Positions 1-8,182 of a stretch of DNA of 64,000 nucleotides are shown here, piece by piece. Each line of letters starts with the position of its first letter. Position 1 is the first letter of the stretch. The notes beneath the pieces are model-generated. The model had not been told where the DNA came from. It saw only the letters and a list, made by a program, of their open reading frames with translations, and searched no databases. This DNA is from JAXGPF01 sp964650945 (GTDB taxonomy: Bacteria > Verrucomicrobiota > Kiritimatiellia > JAAZAB01). The position numbers and the translations under genes were made by a program. Location of the stretch: assembly GCA_964650945.1 (NCBI GenBank), contig CAZYXU010000001.1:1-64000 (forward strand). Direction: 5' to 3'.

Positions 1-66
1 TTCATCAGAAGGATACGCTCTTTTTTTTAAATCCACAACTTTCGGTTATATCTCCTTACAGCAGCG

Positions 67-150
67 GCCTGGGTGGCGAAATGGCAGACGCATCGGACTT
101 AAAATCCGATGACCTTAACGGTCGTGAGGGTTCGACTCCCTCCCCAGGCA
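67..150 (+). tRNA. tRNA-Leu (anticodon TAA)
   Basis: The sequence folds as a class II tRNA. The acceptor arm GCCTGGG (67-73) pairs with CCCAGGC (143-149), followed by discriminator A150. The anticodon stem TCGGA/TCCGA encloses the loop CTTAAAA, giving anticodon TAA (reads UUA/UUG). A long variable arm, as expected for tRNA-Leu, precedes the T arm GGGTTCGACTCCC. CCA is not encoded. A TTATAT box at 46-51 lies a short distance upstream and could be a -10 element. Confidence 0.97.
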
Positions 151-205
151 CTCCCGCGGCGGGCCTATGCCCGCAACATGTAATCCCGGACGGGCAATAC
201 GCAAC

Positions 206-1297
206 ATGCAACGCTCAAAAACTGACCATCACGGCTCTGGCCGCGCCGACTGGCGCTGGCAGGATACCCATGCCGCGCGCTCGGTCCGCGACTTGACGTC
301 CTGGCTCCATCTGACCGGGGTGGCGGCGTCGCGCCTGGAAGACGCCGTCCGCCGGCAGCCCCTGAAAATCACGCCTTATTATTTGGCGTTGCTGAGCCGG
401 AACGATCCGGCCGATCCGCTGCGCCGGATGGTGCTGCCGGATACGCGCGAATTACGGACCAGCCCCGGCGAGTCGTCCGACCCCATCGCGGATGGCGGCA
501 AACACCGGCCGGTGCCCGGCTTAACCCACCGCCACCCGGAACGCGCGCTGCTGTTCCCGACCATGCAATGCGGCGGCTACTGCCGCTATTGCTTTCGACG
601 CTGCCGGGTGGGCGGGGCGGACGGCGTCTGGAGCGCCGCGGCGCAGCGCCGGGCGCTGGCCTATATCGCCGCCCATCCGGAAATCGGGGAGGTGATTCTG
701 ACCGGCGGCGACCCGCTGATGCTGCCGGACGCGCCGCTGCTGGCGCTGCTGCGCCGGCTCCGGCGCATCCCGCATGTGCGGCTGCTGCGCCTGCACACGC
801 GTATGCCGGCATATAACCCCTTCCGCATCACGCCGGCGCTGGTCCGCGGTCTGGCGGCCTTGCAGCCTTTGTGGGTGGTGACGCATTTCAACCATCCGCG
901 CGAACTTACCCCCACGGCTGTGGCTTACCTGCAGCGGCTGCGCCAGGCCGTCCCGCTCCTGAATCAAAGCGTTTTGCTGCGCGGGGTGAATGACGATCCG
1001 GCGATTCTGCGGGAACTCGGCTGGCGGCTGGCGGAGGCGGGCGTCAAACCCTATTACCTGCACCATCCCGACCGCGCGGAAGGAACCCGGCATCTGCGGC
1101 CCGGGTTGCGCCAGGGCCGGCGTCTCTGGCGGGCGCTCTGGGGCGCCCTGCCGGGGTACCTTGTGCCGCAGTATGTCCTGGATCTTCCCGGCGGGCATGG
1201 AAAAGTCCCGCTGCCGCCGGATTATGTGCAGGCTGCCGGCGTCCATGCGTTCCGGGTGCGCCGGCCGCGGGGCGGGGTTGTCCGCTATGCGGAGTAG
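206..1297 (+). CDS. Lysine 2,3-aminomutase family radical SAM enzyme (KamA/EpmB-like)
   Basis: A 363-residue radical SAM, PLP-dependent aminomutase. The family converts L-lysine to beta-lysine, either as free lysine (KamA) or for elongation factor P modification (EpmB). The [4Fe-4S] motif CGGYCRYCFRR has the CxxxCxxC spacing. The N-terminal DWRWQ-type segment is typical of KamA. Near the C terminus, the HPDRAEG and VLDLPGG segments carry the acidic residues that bind substrate lysine in KamA, and GHGKVPL carries the PLP lysine, so the enzyme looks intact. The start at 206 places DWRWQ about 15 residues in; an in-frame ATG at 167 is the alternative. No EF-P or EpmA gene lies nearby, so free-lysine mutase versus EF-P modification cannot be decided from context. 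Confidence 0.85.
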   Translation: MQRSKTDHHGSGRADWRWQDTHAARSVRDLTSWLHLTGVAASRLEDAVRRQPLKITPYYLALLSRNDPADPLRRMVLPDTRELRTSPGESSDPIADGGKHRPVPGLTHRHPERALLFPTMQCGGYCRYCFRRCRVGGADGVWSAAAQRRALAYIAAHPEIGEVILTGGDPLMLPDAPLLALLRRLRRIPHVRLLRLHTRMPAYNPFRITPALVRGLAALQPLWVVTHFNHPRELTPTAVAYLQRLRQAVPLLNQSVLLRGVNDDPAILRELGWRLAEAGVKPYYLHHPDRAEGTRHLRPGLRQGRRLWRALWGALPGYLVPQYVLDLPGGHGKVPLPPDYVQAAGVHAFRVRRPRGGVVRYAE

Positions 1298-1469
1298 CTG
1301 CACGGGGCCGTCCCGCGCGGGGGCGCAAGTCATTTCCGTAGGGGGTTGCCGCAAGGTTTGTGTGGCGGTATGCCCCGGCTATGTTGAATCATGCGGGAAA
1401 AGTTGATCCCATCGGACATTCCGGTGAAATTTAGTTTGGAGAATGATTTATGTTTCCTGGAATTTCGGC

Positions 1470-1488
1470 ATGGCGCTTGCAGCGCCAT
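1470..1488. repeat. Perfect 8-bp-stem hairpin
   Basis: ATGGCGCT (1470-1477) and AGCGCCAT (1481-1488) are exact inverted repeats around a TGC loop. Flanking CGGC and GCCG can extend the stem with one bulge. There is no T-run, so it is not an obvious intrinsic terminator. It sits just outside the larger palindrome at 1508-1679. Confidence 0.7.
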
Positions 1489-1507
1489 CGCCGGAATGGG
1501 CGTACCG

Positions 1508-1679
1508 CGTGGTGAATTCCGCTGCCCGGAGCCCTTCGACTCTGCTCAGGGCCTTGAGCTTGTCGAAACGGTCTGCGCAGGGATTTGAAAAAGCAAGGCA
1601 AGTTTGGGTCGGATGCGGGCGCGCCGCGCGCCAGACGCCCCAAAATCGCCGCCGCCTTTTTCAAACGGAATTCACTACG
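1508..1679. repeat. Large interrupted palindrome (miniature-element-like)
   Basis: Outer arms CGTGGTGAATTCCG (1508-1521) and CGGAATTCACTACG (1666-1679) are inverted with one mismatch. Inner arms TTTGAAAAAG (1584-1593) and CTTTTTCAAA (1656-1665) are perfect inverses. On the right the two arms are contiguous; on the left they are separated by 62 bp. The centre (1594-1655) also pairs imperfectly. This reads as one long palindromic element interrupted on one side. Confidence 0.6.
1522..1583. repeat. 62-bp insert carrying a TTCGAC/GTCGAA hairpin
   Basis: This segment separates two left-arm blocks whose partners are contiguous on the right, so it looks inserted. It contains its own hairpin: TTCGAC (1535-1540) with GTCGAA (1562-1567), and GCTCA (1544-1548) with TGAGC (1555-1559). 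No target-site duplication is visible. Confidence 0.5.
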
Positions 1680-1783
1680 CATTCCCACGGGGATTGCTCG
1701 CCCCCCGCGCGTCAATACAGCATTACGTCTCATCCGCAAAAACCCCTATGGAAGTGAAATGCGCCCTCCCGCGCGGCTTGCGG

Positions 1784-1812
1784 TTGACAGCCGTTGTTTT
1801 TGGCTTTATATT
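1784..1812 (+). promoter_or_regulatory. Sigma-70 promoter for the sugar dehydrogenase-queD-queE unit
   Basis: TTGACA (1784-1789), a 17-bp spacer, then TATATT (1807-1812): a near-consensus housekeeping promoter. It would give a leader of about 50 nt before the ATG at 1874. The leader does not match the compact preQ1-I riboswitch pattern. Confidence 0.8.
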
Positions 1813-1873
1813 CTTTTCCGGATGTTAAGATCGTTGCTTTGCGCCAGGATAACGCCAAAATGCAGGTGAAAAT

Positions 1874-2764
1874 ATGAGCACAATCGGCATTATCGGATAC
1901 GGCTATGTCGGTCGCTCGGTGGAATACGGATTCCTGGATTACGACCGCCAGCGCGGCTTTGAGCCCAAGCACCGGGCCCTGATCTACGACAAATACAAGG
2001 ATCTGCAGCCGCTTGACGCGGTGCTGCACGGCAGCGACATCATCTTTGCCTGTCTGCCCACGCCGTATGACGAGGAAAAACTGCAGATTGACCTGTCCAT
2101 CTATGATGCGGTCATGGACGAAATCTGCCCGCAAATCTCCGGCCAGGGCAAGGTCATGGTGATCAAGTCCACCGTCGCCCCCGGCACCACGCGGCGTTAC
2201 GCCGAAAAATATCCCGGCGTGCCCTTCGCCATGAATCCGGAATTCCTGACCGAAGCCAACTATCTGCAGGATTTTGTCAATACCGATCGCATTGTGATCG
2301 GCGCGGACAATGACTGGACGGCGCAAAAGGTGATAGATCTCTACCGCACCTGCTTCCCTGCCGCCACCATCCTGCGCATGAGCTGCACTGCCGCGGAAAT
2401 CGTCAAGTACCAGTCCAATGTCCTGCTGGCCGCCAAGGTGGCCCTGGCCAATGTCTTTTACGATTTATGCCGCGCCCAGGGCGTCAATTACGAGGATGTC
2501 AAAAAGGCCGTGGCGCTGGACCGGCGGATCGGGCCCAGCCACCTGGATGTGACCACGGAACGCGGTTTCGGCGGCAAGTGTTTCCCCAAGGACTTGGGCG
2601 CCATCATTGGTTGCTGCCGGGAACTGGGCGTGGATTGCCGGGCCTTGGAGGAAATCCACGCCTATAACCTGCGCATCCGCAAGGTGCGCGATTGGCATGA
2701 AATCGCCGGCGCCACCGTGGGCGGCCGGATTTACGCCGCCGGCAAGGATGGGAACCATGTTTGA
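1874..2764 (+). CDS. UDP-glucose/GDP-mannose dehydrogenase family protein, short form
   Basis: A 296-residue nucleotide-sugar dehydrogenase. Full enzymes oxidise a UDP- or GDP-sugar to the uronate with two NAD+. The N terminus has the Rossmann motif GYGYVG; the middle has the family helix ending in a catalytic-cysteine motif GGKCFPKD near residue 237. The protein stops just after the central dimerisation domain, so the C-terminal UDP-binding domain of the usual 390-430-residue enzymes is absent. The gene overlaps the queD start by 8 nt, which suggests translational coupling. It may be a genuine short subfamily or have lost dehydrogenase function; the intact cysteine motif argues against simple decay. 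Confidence 0.8.
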   Translation: MSTIGIIGYGYVGRSVEYGFLDYDRQRGFEPKHRALIYDKYKDLQPLDAVLHGSDIIFACLPTPYDEEKLQIDLSIYDAVMDEICPQISGQGKVMVIKSTVAPGTTRRYAEKYPGVPFAMNPEFLTEANYLQDFVNTDRIVIGADNDWTAQKVIDLYRTCFPAATILRMSCTAAEIVKYQSNVLLAAKVALANVFYDLCRAQGVNYEDVKKAVALDRRIGPSHLDVTTERGFGGKCFPKDLGAIIGCCRELGVDCRALEEIHAYNLRIRKVRDWHEIAGATVGGRIYAAGKDGNHV

Positions 2765-3128
2765 AATCAGCGTACAGGGACATTTCTGCGGCGCACATCA
2801 CCTGGCCGGCTATGACGGGCCATGCAGCAATGCGCATGGGCACAACTGGGAGGTTGAGGTCTTCTTGCGCGGCGCCCAGACCGACCAGATCGGCGTGCTG
2901 GCCGATTTCAAGGAAATCCGCGCCGCGTTGCAGGAGGTTTTGGCGGAACTCGATCACCAGGACCTGAATCTCCTGCCGGCGTTTGAAGACGTCAACCCGA
3001 CGGCGGAACATATCGCCCGTCACCTCTATCAGCGCCTGTCCACCCAGTTGAATGACGCGCTTTGCCGGCTGCACCGGGTGCGGGTCAGCGAAACCCCGGG
3101 GACGGCGGCGGTTTACTGGGAGGAGTGA
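2757..3128 (+). CDS. queD: 6-carboxytetrahydropterin synthase QueD
   Basis: A 123-residue member of the PTPS/QueD family. It makes 6-carboxy-5,6,7,8-tetrahydropterin from dihydroneopterin triphosphate, the first committed step to preQ0 and queuosine. Visible features are the zinc-binding HH near the N terminus, the segment GPCSNAHGHNW with catalytic Cys and metal-binding HxH, the DFKE segment, and the NPTAEHIA helix. The start at 2757 was chosen because the protein begins MFEISVQG at the family's normal N terminus; it overlaps the upstream gene by 8 nt. The stop overlaps the queE start by 1 nt (TGATG). Confidence 0.93.
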   Translation: MFEISVQGHFCGAHHLAGYDGPCSNAHGHNWEVEVFLRGAQTDQIGVLADFKEIRAALQEVLAELDHQDLNLLPAFEDVNPTAEHIARHLYQRLSTQLNDALCRLHRVRVSETPGTAAVYWEE

Positions 3129-3778
3129 TGCCGCTAACCGTCAATATCAGCGAAGTCTTCTCCTCCATCCAGGGCGAGTCCACCCGGGCGGGAACCCCGT
3201 GCTTTTTCGTCCGGCTGGCCGGCTGTAACCTGGCTTGCAGTTATTGCGACACGGCTTACGCGCGGCGGGCGCGCGGGCGGCCGGTTTTGGTGGCGGCTTT
3301 GGTGCAAAAATTCCGCGCCAGCCGGCTGGGGTTGGCGGAAGTCACCGGCGGCGAGCCGCTCCTGCAGCCGGCCACACCGGAGTTGTTGCGGCGGCTGGGG
3401 CGATATGGGCGGGTGCTGTTGGAAACCAACGGCAGTTGCGATATCAGCGCGACGCCGGCGGAAACCGTGGTGATCATGGACATCAAAACCCCATCCAGCG
3501 GCCAGACGGATGCAATGGATTGGGCGAATTTGAAGCGGTTACGCGCGCACGATGAAGTCAAATTCGTGCTCGCCGGCCGGTCCGATTACGTTTGGGCATG
3601 CGCGTTGGTGGCAAAACACCGGTTGGAAAGCCGGTGCTCCGCGGTGCTGTTCAGCCCCGTGGCCGGCCGCCTGCCGCCGGCCAGACTGGCGGAGTGGATT
3701 TTACGGGACGGCCTGCCGGTGCGCCTTAATCTGCAATGGCATAAAATACTCTGGCCGGCGCGCCGGCGGGGCGTATGA
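3128..3778 (+). CDS. queE: 7-carboxy-7-deazaguanine synthase QueE
   Basis: A 216-residue radical SAM enzyme that contracts 6-carboxytetrahydropterin to 7-carboxy-7-deazaguanine. The N-terminal segment SIQGESTRAG is diagnostic. The cluster motif CNLACSYCDT has the CxxxCxxC spacing, and EVTGGEPLL is the SAM-binding GGE motif. The start overlaps the queD stop, with AGGAG immediately upstream. Together with queD and the separate queC this supplies three of the four preQ0 steps; folE/queF/tgt are not in the window. Confidence 0.93.
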   Translation: MPLTVNISEVFSSIQGESTRAGTPCFFVRLAGCNLACSYCDTAYARRARGRPVLVAALVQKFRASRLGLAEVTGGEPLLQPATPELLRRLGRYGRVLLETNGSCDISATPAETVVIMDIKTPSSGQTDAMDWANLKRLRAHDEVKFVLAGRSDYVWACALVAKHRLESRCSAVLFSPVAGRLPPARLAEWILRDGLPVRLNLQWHKILWPARRRGV

Positions 3779-3799
3779 AGAAACCGGCAAGCTGAAAAG

Positions 3800-3848
3800 C
3801 GCCGGCGGCGCACACAATTTTCAGGTTGCCCGTGGACCACCGCCGGCG
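3800..3848. repeat. Inverted repeat between convergent genes
   Basis: CGCCGGCGG (3800-3808) and CCGCCGGCG (3840-3848) are exact inverse copies separated by 31 bp, in the 89-bp gap between the convergent queE and large secreted-protein genes. It could form a bidirectional termination hairpin, but there is no strong T-run. Confidence 0.35.
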
Positions 3849-3867
3849 TTAAGGGGCAGGCCGCGCA

Positions 3868-6800
3868 TTACGGTTTTAAAAGACCGGTCCAGGTTTTAAT
3901 TTCGTAATTGGCGTTCGACAAACGCGTCTTCAACGTGCCGGTTGTCGGATCGCAGATCGCCGGATCGGCCAGGCCGTCGCCGTCCATGTCCGACAGCATG
4001 AACAACTGTCCCGGCGCGCCAAGATATCCCGCGCCCATATTCAACAGCGCGTAATTTCTGCTCGATTTCAGCGCCTTGCATTCGCCGGTGACCATATTGC
4101 ATACGCACGGATCGGCCAGGCCGTCGCCGTCAATATCCTCCGCCGCGGCCGTGAATCCGGTTCCGCCCAGCAAATTGCTGCGGGTGGACTGCTGGTACGC
4201 CTGGGTCGAAAGCCGCATCTTCCAATCGCCCGTTGCGGGATGATAGACCGTCGGGTCGGCCTTGCGATCGCCGTCAAAGTCCGCCGCCAGCGCCATCCAC
4301 CCAGCTCCGCCAAACGAACCGGGCATGACCATTTCGCGATAGTCAGTGGAAGAAAGCAAGGCGCGCCATTCTCCGTTGGTGGAATTGTACAAGCCCATGT
4401 CCGCGAGACCATCCCCGTCGAAATCGGCGGCCACCGGGGTGCAGCCGTGTCTGCCGAAGGCGCCGTTATACCTGAACCAGTTATAGGCATTGTTCGACAT
4501 GCGCCAGCGCCAACTGCCGTCGGAGGGCCGGTACACCCCCGGATCCGCCTGGCCGTCGCCATCATAGTCGGCCGCCACCGGCGTATAACGCGCATCACCC
4601 GCGGTAAGCGTATATTGTTTCTCAAGCGCGGACAACAAATTGTTCTGTATATTCACCGCTTGATTGCCCGGGGTGTTATACCCGGCCACCGCTTTGAAAC
4701 TCACCGTATGCGCGCCCGCGGCCAGGCCGGTAATCGTCGTCCCGCTCGTCCGCCACGCGCCGCCATCCACGCGCCACATGGCGCCGTTCGCCACGGCTTC
4801 CGCCGGCAACAACGTGACTTGCAGGGAGCCGACCGGCACCGGCAGCACGCGCACCGAGTTGCTCGCCGTCGCCGATGCGTTCCAGTTGGAATTGCCGGGT
4901 TGCCGCGCGGTCACCACCACCGTCCCGGTGCCGGTGAAGGCCAGCATGGAGCTGTTGGTGATTCGTCCCGGCCCGCGCGCCACGGCAAACGTTACCGGCA
5001 ACCCCGAACTTGCCGTAGCGGAAAGCGTAACCACGTTCGTCAGAATTTTATCCGAAATCGCCGGGAAAACGATGGTCTGCGAAGCTTTCGCGCATACGAC
5101 TTGCGCCGTCACCGCGCGTTCGTTATACAGGACGTCGGCCGCCTTCGCCGCGCGCACCAGCACCGAGCCGGCGCCGGCGGTAACTACAAGGTTTGTGCCG
5201 CCGGTAATCTGGCCGGGCCCTGAAAGCACCGTGAAACTCTCCGCGCCCGTGCCGGAGCCGCCGGTCAGCCGCAAGCCCTGGGATGTGTTGTAAGTCTGTG
5301 GACTCGCGGGATTGAAGATCAGCGCCGCTTGTTCGGCTTTCTCCACCATGAACACATTGGTCAAATTTGGCGCGGGATTCCAGGTTGCATCGCCGGGTTG
5401 CGATGCCACGATGCTTACCTGTCCGGCGCCGGTGAAGCTGAGGTTTGTGTCGCCGCTGATGATCGCCGGCCCTGCGGCGACGTTGAAACTCACCGGTAAT
5501 CCGGAACTGGCTTGGGCCGATAAACCAACCGCGCCGTTAGCGGCGAAAACCGAACCGTTGGTCGGCGCGAAATTCGTGATCGTCTGGTCGCTTTTCACCG
5601 CTGTGCCGGCCAAATTGATTAGATTGAAGCCAATCAGCGACGAGTTGGAGATACTGAGGGTGCAGGTATGGTAGCCGGTGGCGGCCGGGTGGAAAACAAC
5701 CATGAAATTGCTGGCGGCGCCGGCCGGCAGATTTGCCGGCAAACCCGCCACGCTGAAAAAAGCTGCGCCGGTTCCGCTGGTCGTCACATTGCCGATGGCG
5801 ATGCTGCCGGCCCAGGCATTGGTAATCGTCAGCACATTCGTCACGACGGATCCGATCATACGCGTGCCGAAGTCCGTGCCTTTGTCAACATCAGCGGGTT
5901 CGCCGTTTCCGATTGCCGCGCCATTGGTGCCGAGTATGATCAACTCGTCGACCGCGTTGGGATAATTATTGGAGAAGAACGTCAATTGCAGGTCGGCCGT
6001 GGCGCGATACAGAAAGATTGCACCGCCCATGCCTTGGCCGTTGCGGCCGCTGATGGCGCCGCTGCCGCCGTTTCCTCCCACGGCGGAGTTGTCGGCGAAT
6101 AAAACGTTGTAGCATGTGAGTTGACCGTCTTGCAGGAAGACCGCCCCGCCCAGGCCGCCCGCGCCGCCGCCGCCGCCGCCGCCGGACGATTGGGAGCCGC
6201 CGCCGCTGCCGGCGTAGGCGCCGCCGCTGCCGCCCGGACCGGAAGGATTATACGCGCCCGCGCCGCCGCCGCCGCCGCCGAACCCGCCATTGCCGCCTCT
6301 TGTGGCAGCGCCATTCGGGCTTTTACCGCCGCCGCCGCCGCTGAATTCGCCGCCGTCATATCCGTCCAAATGACCGATAATGCCGCCCGCGCCGCCCGCC
6401 GGCCCGCCGCCATGCCCGCCGTCCATGGTCCCGCCCCAGGCGCCCCGACCGCCTGCGCCGCCGGTGATGCTGTTCGAAACGAAAACGCAATCAACGAGCG
6501 TGCCGGTGCCATGCGCCACGCATAATGCGCCGCCTAATCCCGCGCCGCCGCCGCCGCCGCCGGCGTAATAAGCCGCGTCCTGCGGCAATCCGGCCGGTCC
6601 CACGGCGGCGTTATTGCTGAAAATACACCCATACGCCCCGATTTCGCCGTTTGTCACATAAATGGCGCCGCCAAAACCCCCCGCCAGGCCATTTACGCCG
6701 TTGGCGCGGTTGTTCTGAAAAACGCAGTTCGAGAAAATGGCCAAGCCGCCTTGCTGGTAAAGGACGCCGCCATTCCGGCCATCGCTCGCGTATCCATCGG

Positions 6801-7182
6801 TGAAGGTCAAGCCGCTGATGAAAGGACTGGCGTTGGTAGCCGTAAAAATCCGGTTGGAATCATTCCCGCTGATGGCAATAACGGCGGCGCCCGGGCCGCT
6901 GATTGCCACATCCGAAGTAATATTCAGCGAGCCGCCGGTCAGCAGCAGCGTGCCCGTTAAACCGGAATCGAATTCGATAATATCGCCCGCGCCGCCCGCC
7001 TGGAGGCATTGCCGCAAAGAACCGTCTCCGCTGTCGTTCAGATTCGACACTGTCAATGTTGCCGCTAAAGCCGGCATGGAAAAAATCAATGCCGCCACGC
7101 TTGCTCCGATCGTGCCCCAGGTTCGCCGCGTAACTTTGCCTGCGGAAAAAAACGCCAGATCCAAGCGGGTTGACCGAACCAT
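3868..7182 (-). CDS. Large secreted protein: Pmp-like beta-helix, Ig-like repeats and FG-GAP-like repeats
   Basis: A 1,104-residue exported protein of unknown function. A Sec signal ends near ALA|A. The first third has chlamydial-Pmp-like FxxN and GGAI/GGAL/GGAV repeats after an NDSGDGSLRQ segment, interrupted by very glycine-rich stretches (nt about 6160-6560), as in right-handed beta-helix adhesins. Next come an ASH-like domain, repeated Ig-like modules beginning with TIVFPAISDK or QTITNFAP-type strands, and a PEGA-like module with MWRVDGGAW. The C terminus has five FG-GAP/VCBS-like units with DxDGDGxADP motifs. No autotransporter barrel is obvious. The start was set at 7182 because GGAGG precedes this ATG by 7 nt, rather than at the upstream in-frame ATG. 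Confidence 0.75.
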   Translation of the reverse strand: MVRSTRLDLAFFSAGKVTRRTWGTIGASVAALIFSMPALAATLTVSNLNDSGDGSLRQCLQAGGAGDIIEFDSGLTGTLLLTGGSLNITSDVAISGPGAAVIAISGNDSNRIFTATNASPFISGLTFTDGYASDGRNGGVLYQQGGLAIFSNCVFQNNRANGVNGLAGGFGGAIYVTNGEIGAYGCIFSNNAAVGPAGLPQDAAYYAGGGGGGAGLGGALCVAHGTGTLVDCVFVSNSITGGAGGRGAWGGTMDGGHGGGPAGGAGGIIGHLDGYDGGEFSGGGGGKSPNGAATRGGNGGFGGGGGGAGAYNPSGPGGSGGAYAGSGGGSQSSGGGGGGGAGGLGGAVFLQDGQLTCYNVLFADNSAVGGNGGSGAISGRNGQGMGGAIFLYRATADLQLTFFSNNYPNAVDELIILGTNGAAIGNGEPADVDKGTDFGTRMIGSVVTNVLTITNAWAGSIAIGNVTTSGTGAAFFSVAGLPANLPAGAASNFMVVFHPAATGYHTCTLSISNSSLIGFNLINLAGTAVKSDQTITNFAPTNGSVFAANGAVGLSAQASSGLPVSFNVAAGPAIISGDTNLSFTGAGQVSIVASQPGDATWNPAPNLTNVFMVEKAEQAALIFNPASPQTYNTSQGLRLTGGSGTGAESFTVLSGPGQITGGTNLVVTAGAGSVLVRAAKAADVLYNERAVTAQVVCAKASQTIVFPAISDKILTNVVTLSATASSGLPVTFAVARGPGRITNSSMLAFTGTGTVVVTARQPGNSNWNASATASNSVRVLPVPVGSLQVTLLPAEAVANGAMWRVDGGAWRTSGTTITGLAAGAHTVSFKAVAGYNTPGNQAVNIQNNLLSALEKQYTLTAGDARYTPVAADYDGDGQADPGVYRPSDGSWRWRMSNNAYNWFRYNGAFGRHGCTPVAADFDGDGLADMGLYNSTNGEWRALLSSTDYREMVMPGSFGGAGWMALAADFDGDRKADPTVYHPATGDWKMRLSTQAYQQSTRSNLLGGTGFTAAAEDIDGDGLADPCVCNMVTGECKALKSSRNYALLNMGAGYLGAPGQLFMLSDMDGDGLADPAICDPTTGTLKTRLSNANYEIKTWTGLLKP

Positions 7183-7271
7183 ATTCAATCCTCCATCATG
7201 CATTTTGCGAAAACTTTTCCCGACAGGTAAGCAAATCTACCGGAAGTCGGGAGTGAAACACACTTAAATTT

Positions 7272-7300
7272 ATCATGCAAAAACCGGTAAAGACAGTCAA
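7272..7300 (-). promoter_or_regulatory. Putative sigma-70 promoter of the large secreted protein
   Basis: On the minus strand, TTGACT (7300-7295) is followed by a 17-bp spacer and CATGAT (7277-7272), about 90 bp upstream of the start at 7182. The -10 matches consensus at four of six positions. Confidence 0.5.
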
Positions 7301-7381
7301 GACGAATTTTTTCAGGAATTCATTAAACCGCGCGCAACGCCGCCGGCTTGGCCGGGCGGTGATCGGTGGCGCGCAAAGTTA

Positions 7382-7409
7382 TTGACGGCCTGATATGTTG
7401 TGATAGCAT
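7382..7409 (+). promoter_or_regulatory. Putative promoter of queC
   Basis: TTGACG (7382-7387), 16-bp spacer, TAGCAT (7404-7409), about 70 bp before the queC start. Moderate match only. Confidence 0.4.
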
Positions 7410-7478
7410 TCCGCGAGAACGACAACGGCAAGCCGGGATGTTTAACCTGCCGGCCGTTACCCGGGAAAACAATTCCGC

Positions 7479-8168
7479 ATGAATTCAGCCTTGGCCATCC
7501 TCTTAAGCGGCGGATTGGATTCCAGCACGCTGCTGCACCATTTGCGGCAGACCCGGCCGGGCGCGCCCATCCATGCTTTGACATTTCATTACGGCCAGCG
7601 GCATGCCTGCGAACTGGAGTGCGCCGCCTGGCAGGCGTACGCCGCCGGCGTAGCGGAACATAAGATTTTGGCGTTGGACGCCCTGCGCGAACTGGCCGGT
7701 TCGGCTTCAGCATTGATCGGCGGCGCCGCCGTGCCGGCGTTAGCGGAAATTGCTGCGGACCAGCTTGATCAGCCGCCCACTTACGTGCCCAACCGCAACC
7801 TTTTGCTGCTTTCGCTGGCGGCCGCTTACGCCGAGGCGCATGGCATCACGGAGGTGTTTTACGCCGCCCAGCATCAGGATTGCTACGGCTATTGGGATTG
7901 TACGGAAGAATTTTTACGGCGGTTGAACGATCTGCTGGCGCTCAACCGGCGCGCGCCGGTGACGGTCCGCGCGCCGTTTGCGGCGCTGAACAAGTCCGCG
8001 GTATTGCAAATCGGTTTGGAATTGGGCGTGGATTACTCCCATACCTGGACCTGCTACCGCGGCGGGGAAAAAGCCTGCGGGGTGTGTCCATCCTGCGTCG
8101 AACGCCTGGCCGCCTTCCAAAGCGCCGGGGTGCCGGATCCGGCGGCGTATGCCGTCAGTGAGAAATAA
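7479..8168 (+). CDS. queC: 7-cyano-7-deazaguanine synthase QueC
   Basis: A 229-residue PP-loop ATPase that turns 7-carboxy-7-deazaguanine into preQ0 using ATP and ammonia. The N-terminal ATP-pyrophosphatase motif LLSGGLDSSTLL is intact, followed by FHYGQRH and the YVPNRN motif. The C-terminal zinc site is visible as a Cys in TWTCYRGG and the three cysteines in KACGVCPSC. It is the functional partner of queD/queE 4 kb upstream but is separated from them by an opposite-strand secreted-protein gene and has its own putative promoter. Confidence 0.95.
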   Translation: MNSALAILLSGGLDSSTLLHHLRQTRPGAPIHALTFHYGQRHACELECAAWQAYAAGVAEHKILALDALRELAGSASALIGGAAVPALAEIAADQLDQPPTYVPNRNLLLLSLAAAYAEAHGITEVFYAAQHQDCYGYWDCTEEFLRRLNDLLALNRRAPVTVRAPFAALNKSAVLQIGLELGVDYSHTWTCYRGGEKACGVCPSCVERLAAFQSAGVPDPAAYAVSEK

Positions 8169-8182
8169 AGCTGGAGGAACAG

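Larger units (their letters stand above)
1298..1873. other. 576-bp intergenic region with nested palindromes and a promoter
   Basis: No convincing gene is visible here. The stretch holds a perfect 8-bp hairpin (1470-1488), a large imperfect palindrome (1508-1679) whose left arm is split by a 62-bp insert, and a consensus-like sigma-70 promoter (1784-1812) for the downstream sugar dehydrogenase-queD-queE unit. Confidence 0.7.

Noticed and set aside
150..206. Prophage or island attachment site at the tRNA-Leu 3' end
   Set aside because: No integrase gene and no repeated copy of the tRNA end were seen downstream in the window.
1813..1873. preQ1 riboswitch before the queD-queE unit
   Set aside because: The about 50-nt leader lacks the short stem plus A-rich tail of preQ1-I, and the first gene is a sugar dehydrogenase.
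6160..6560. Apparent trinucleotide or CRISPR-like repeats (runs of GCC/CGC)
   Set aside because: The repeats are irregular and in frame with glycine-rich segments of the secreted protein; no spacer structure.
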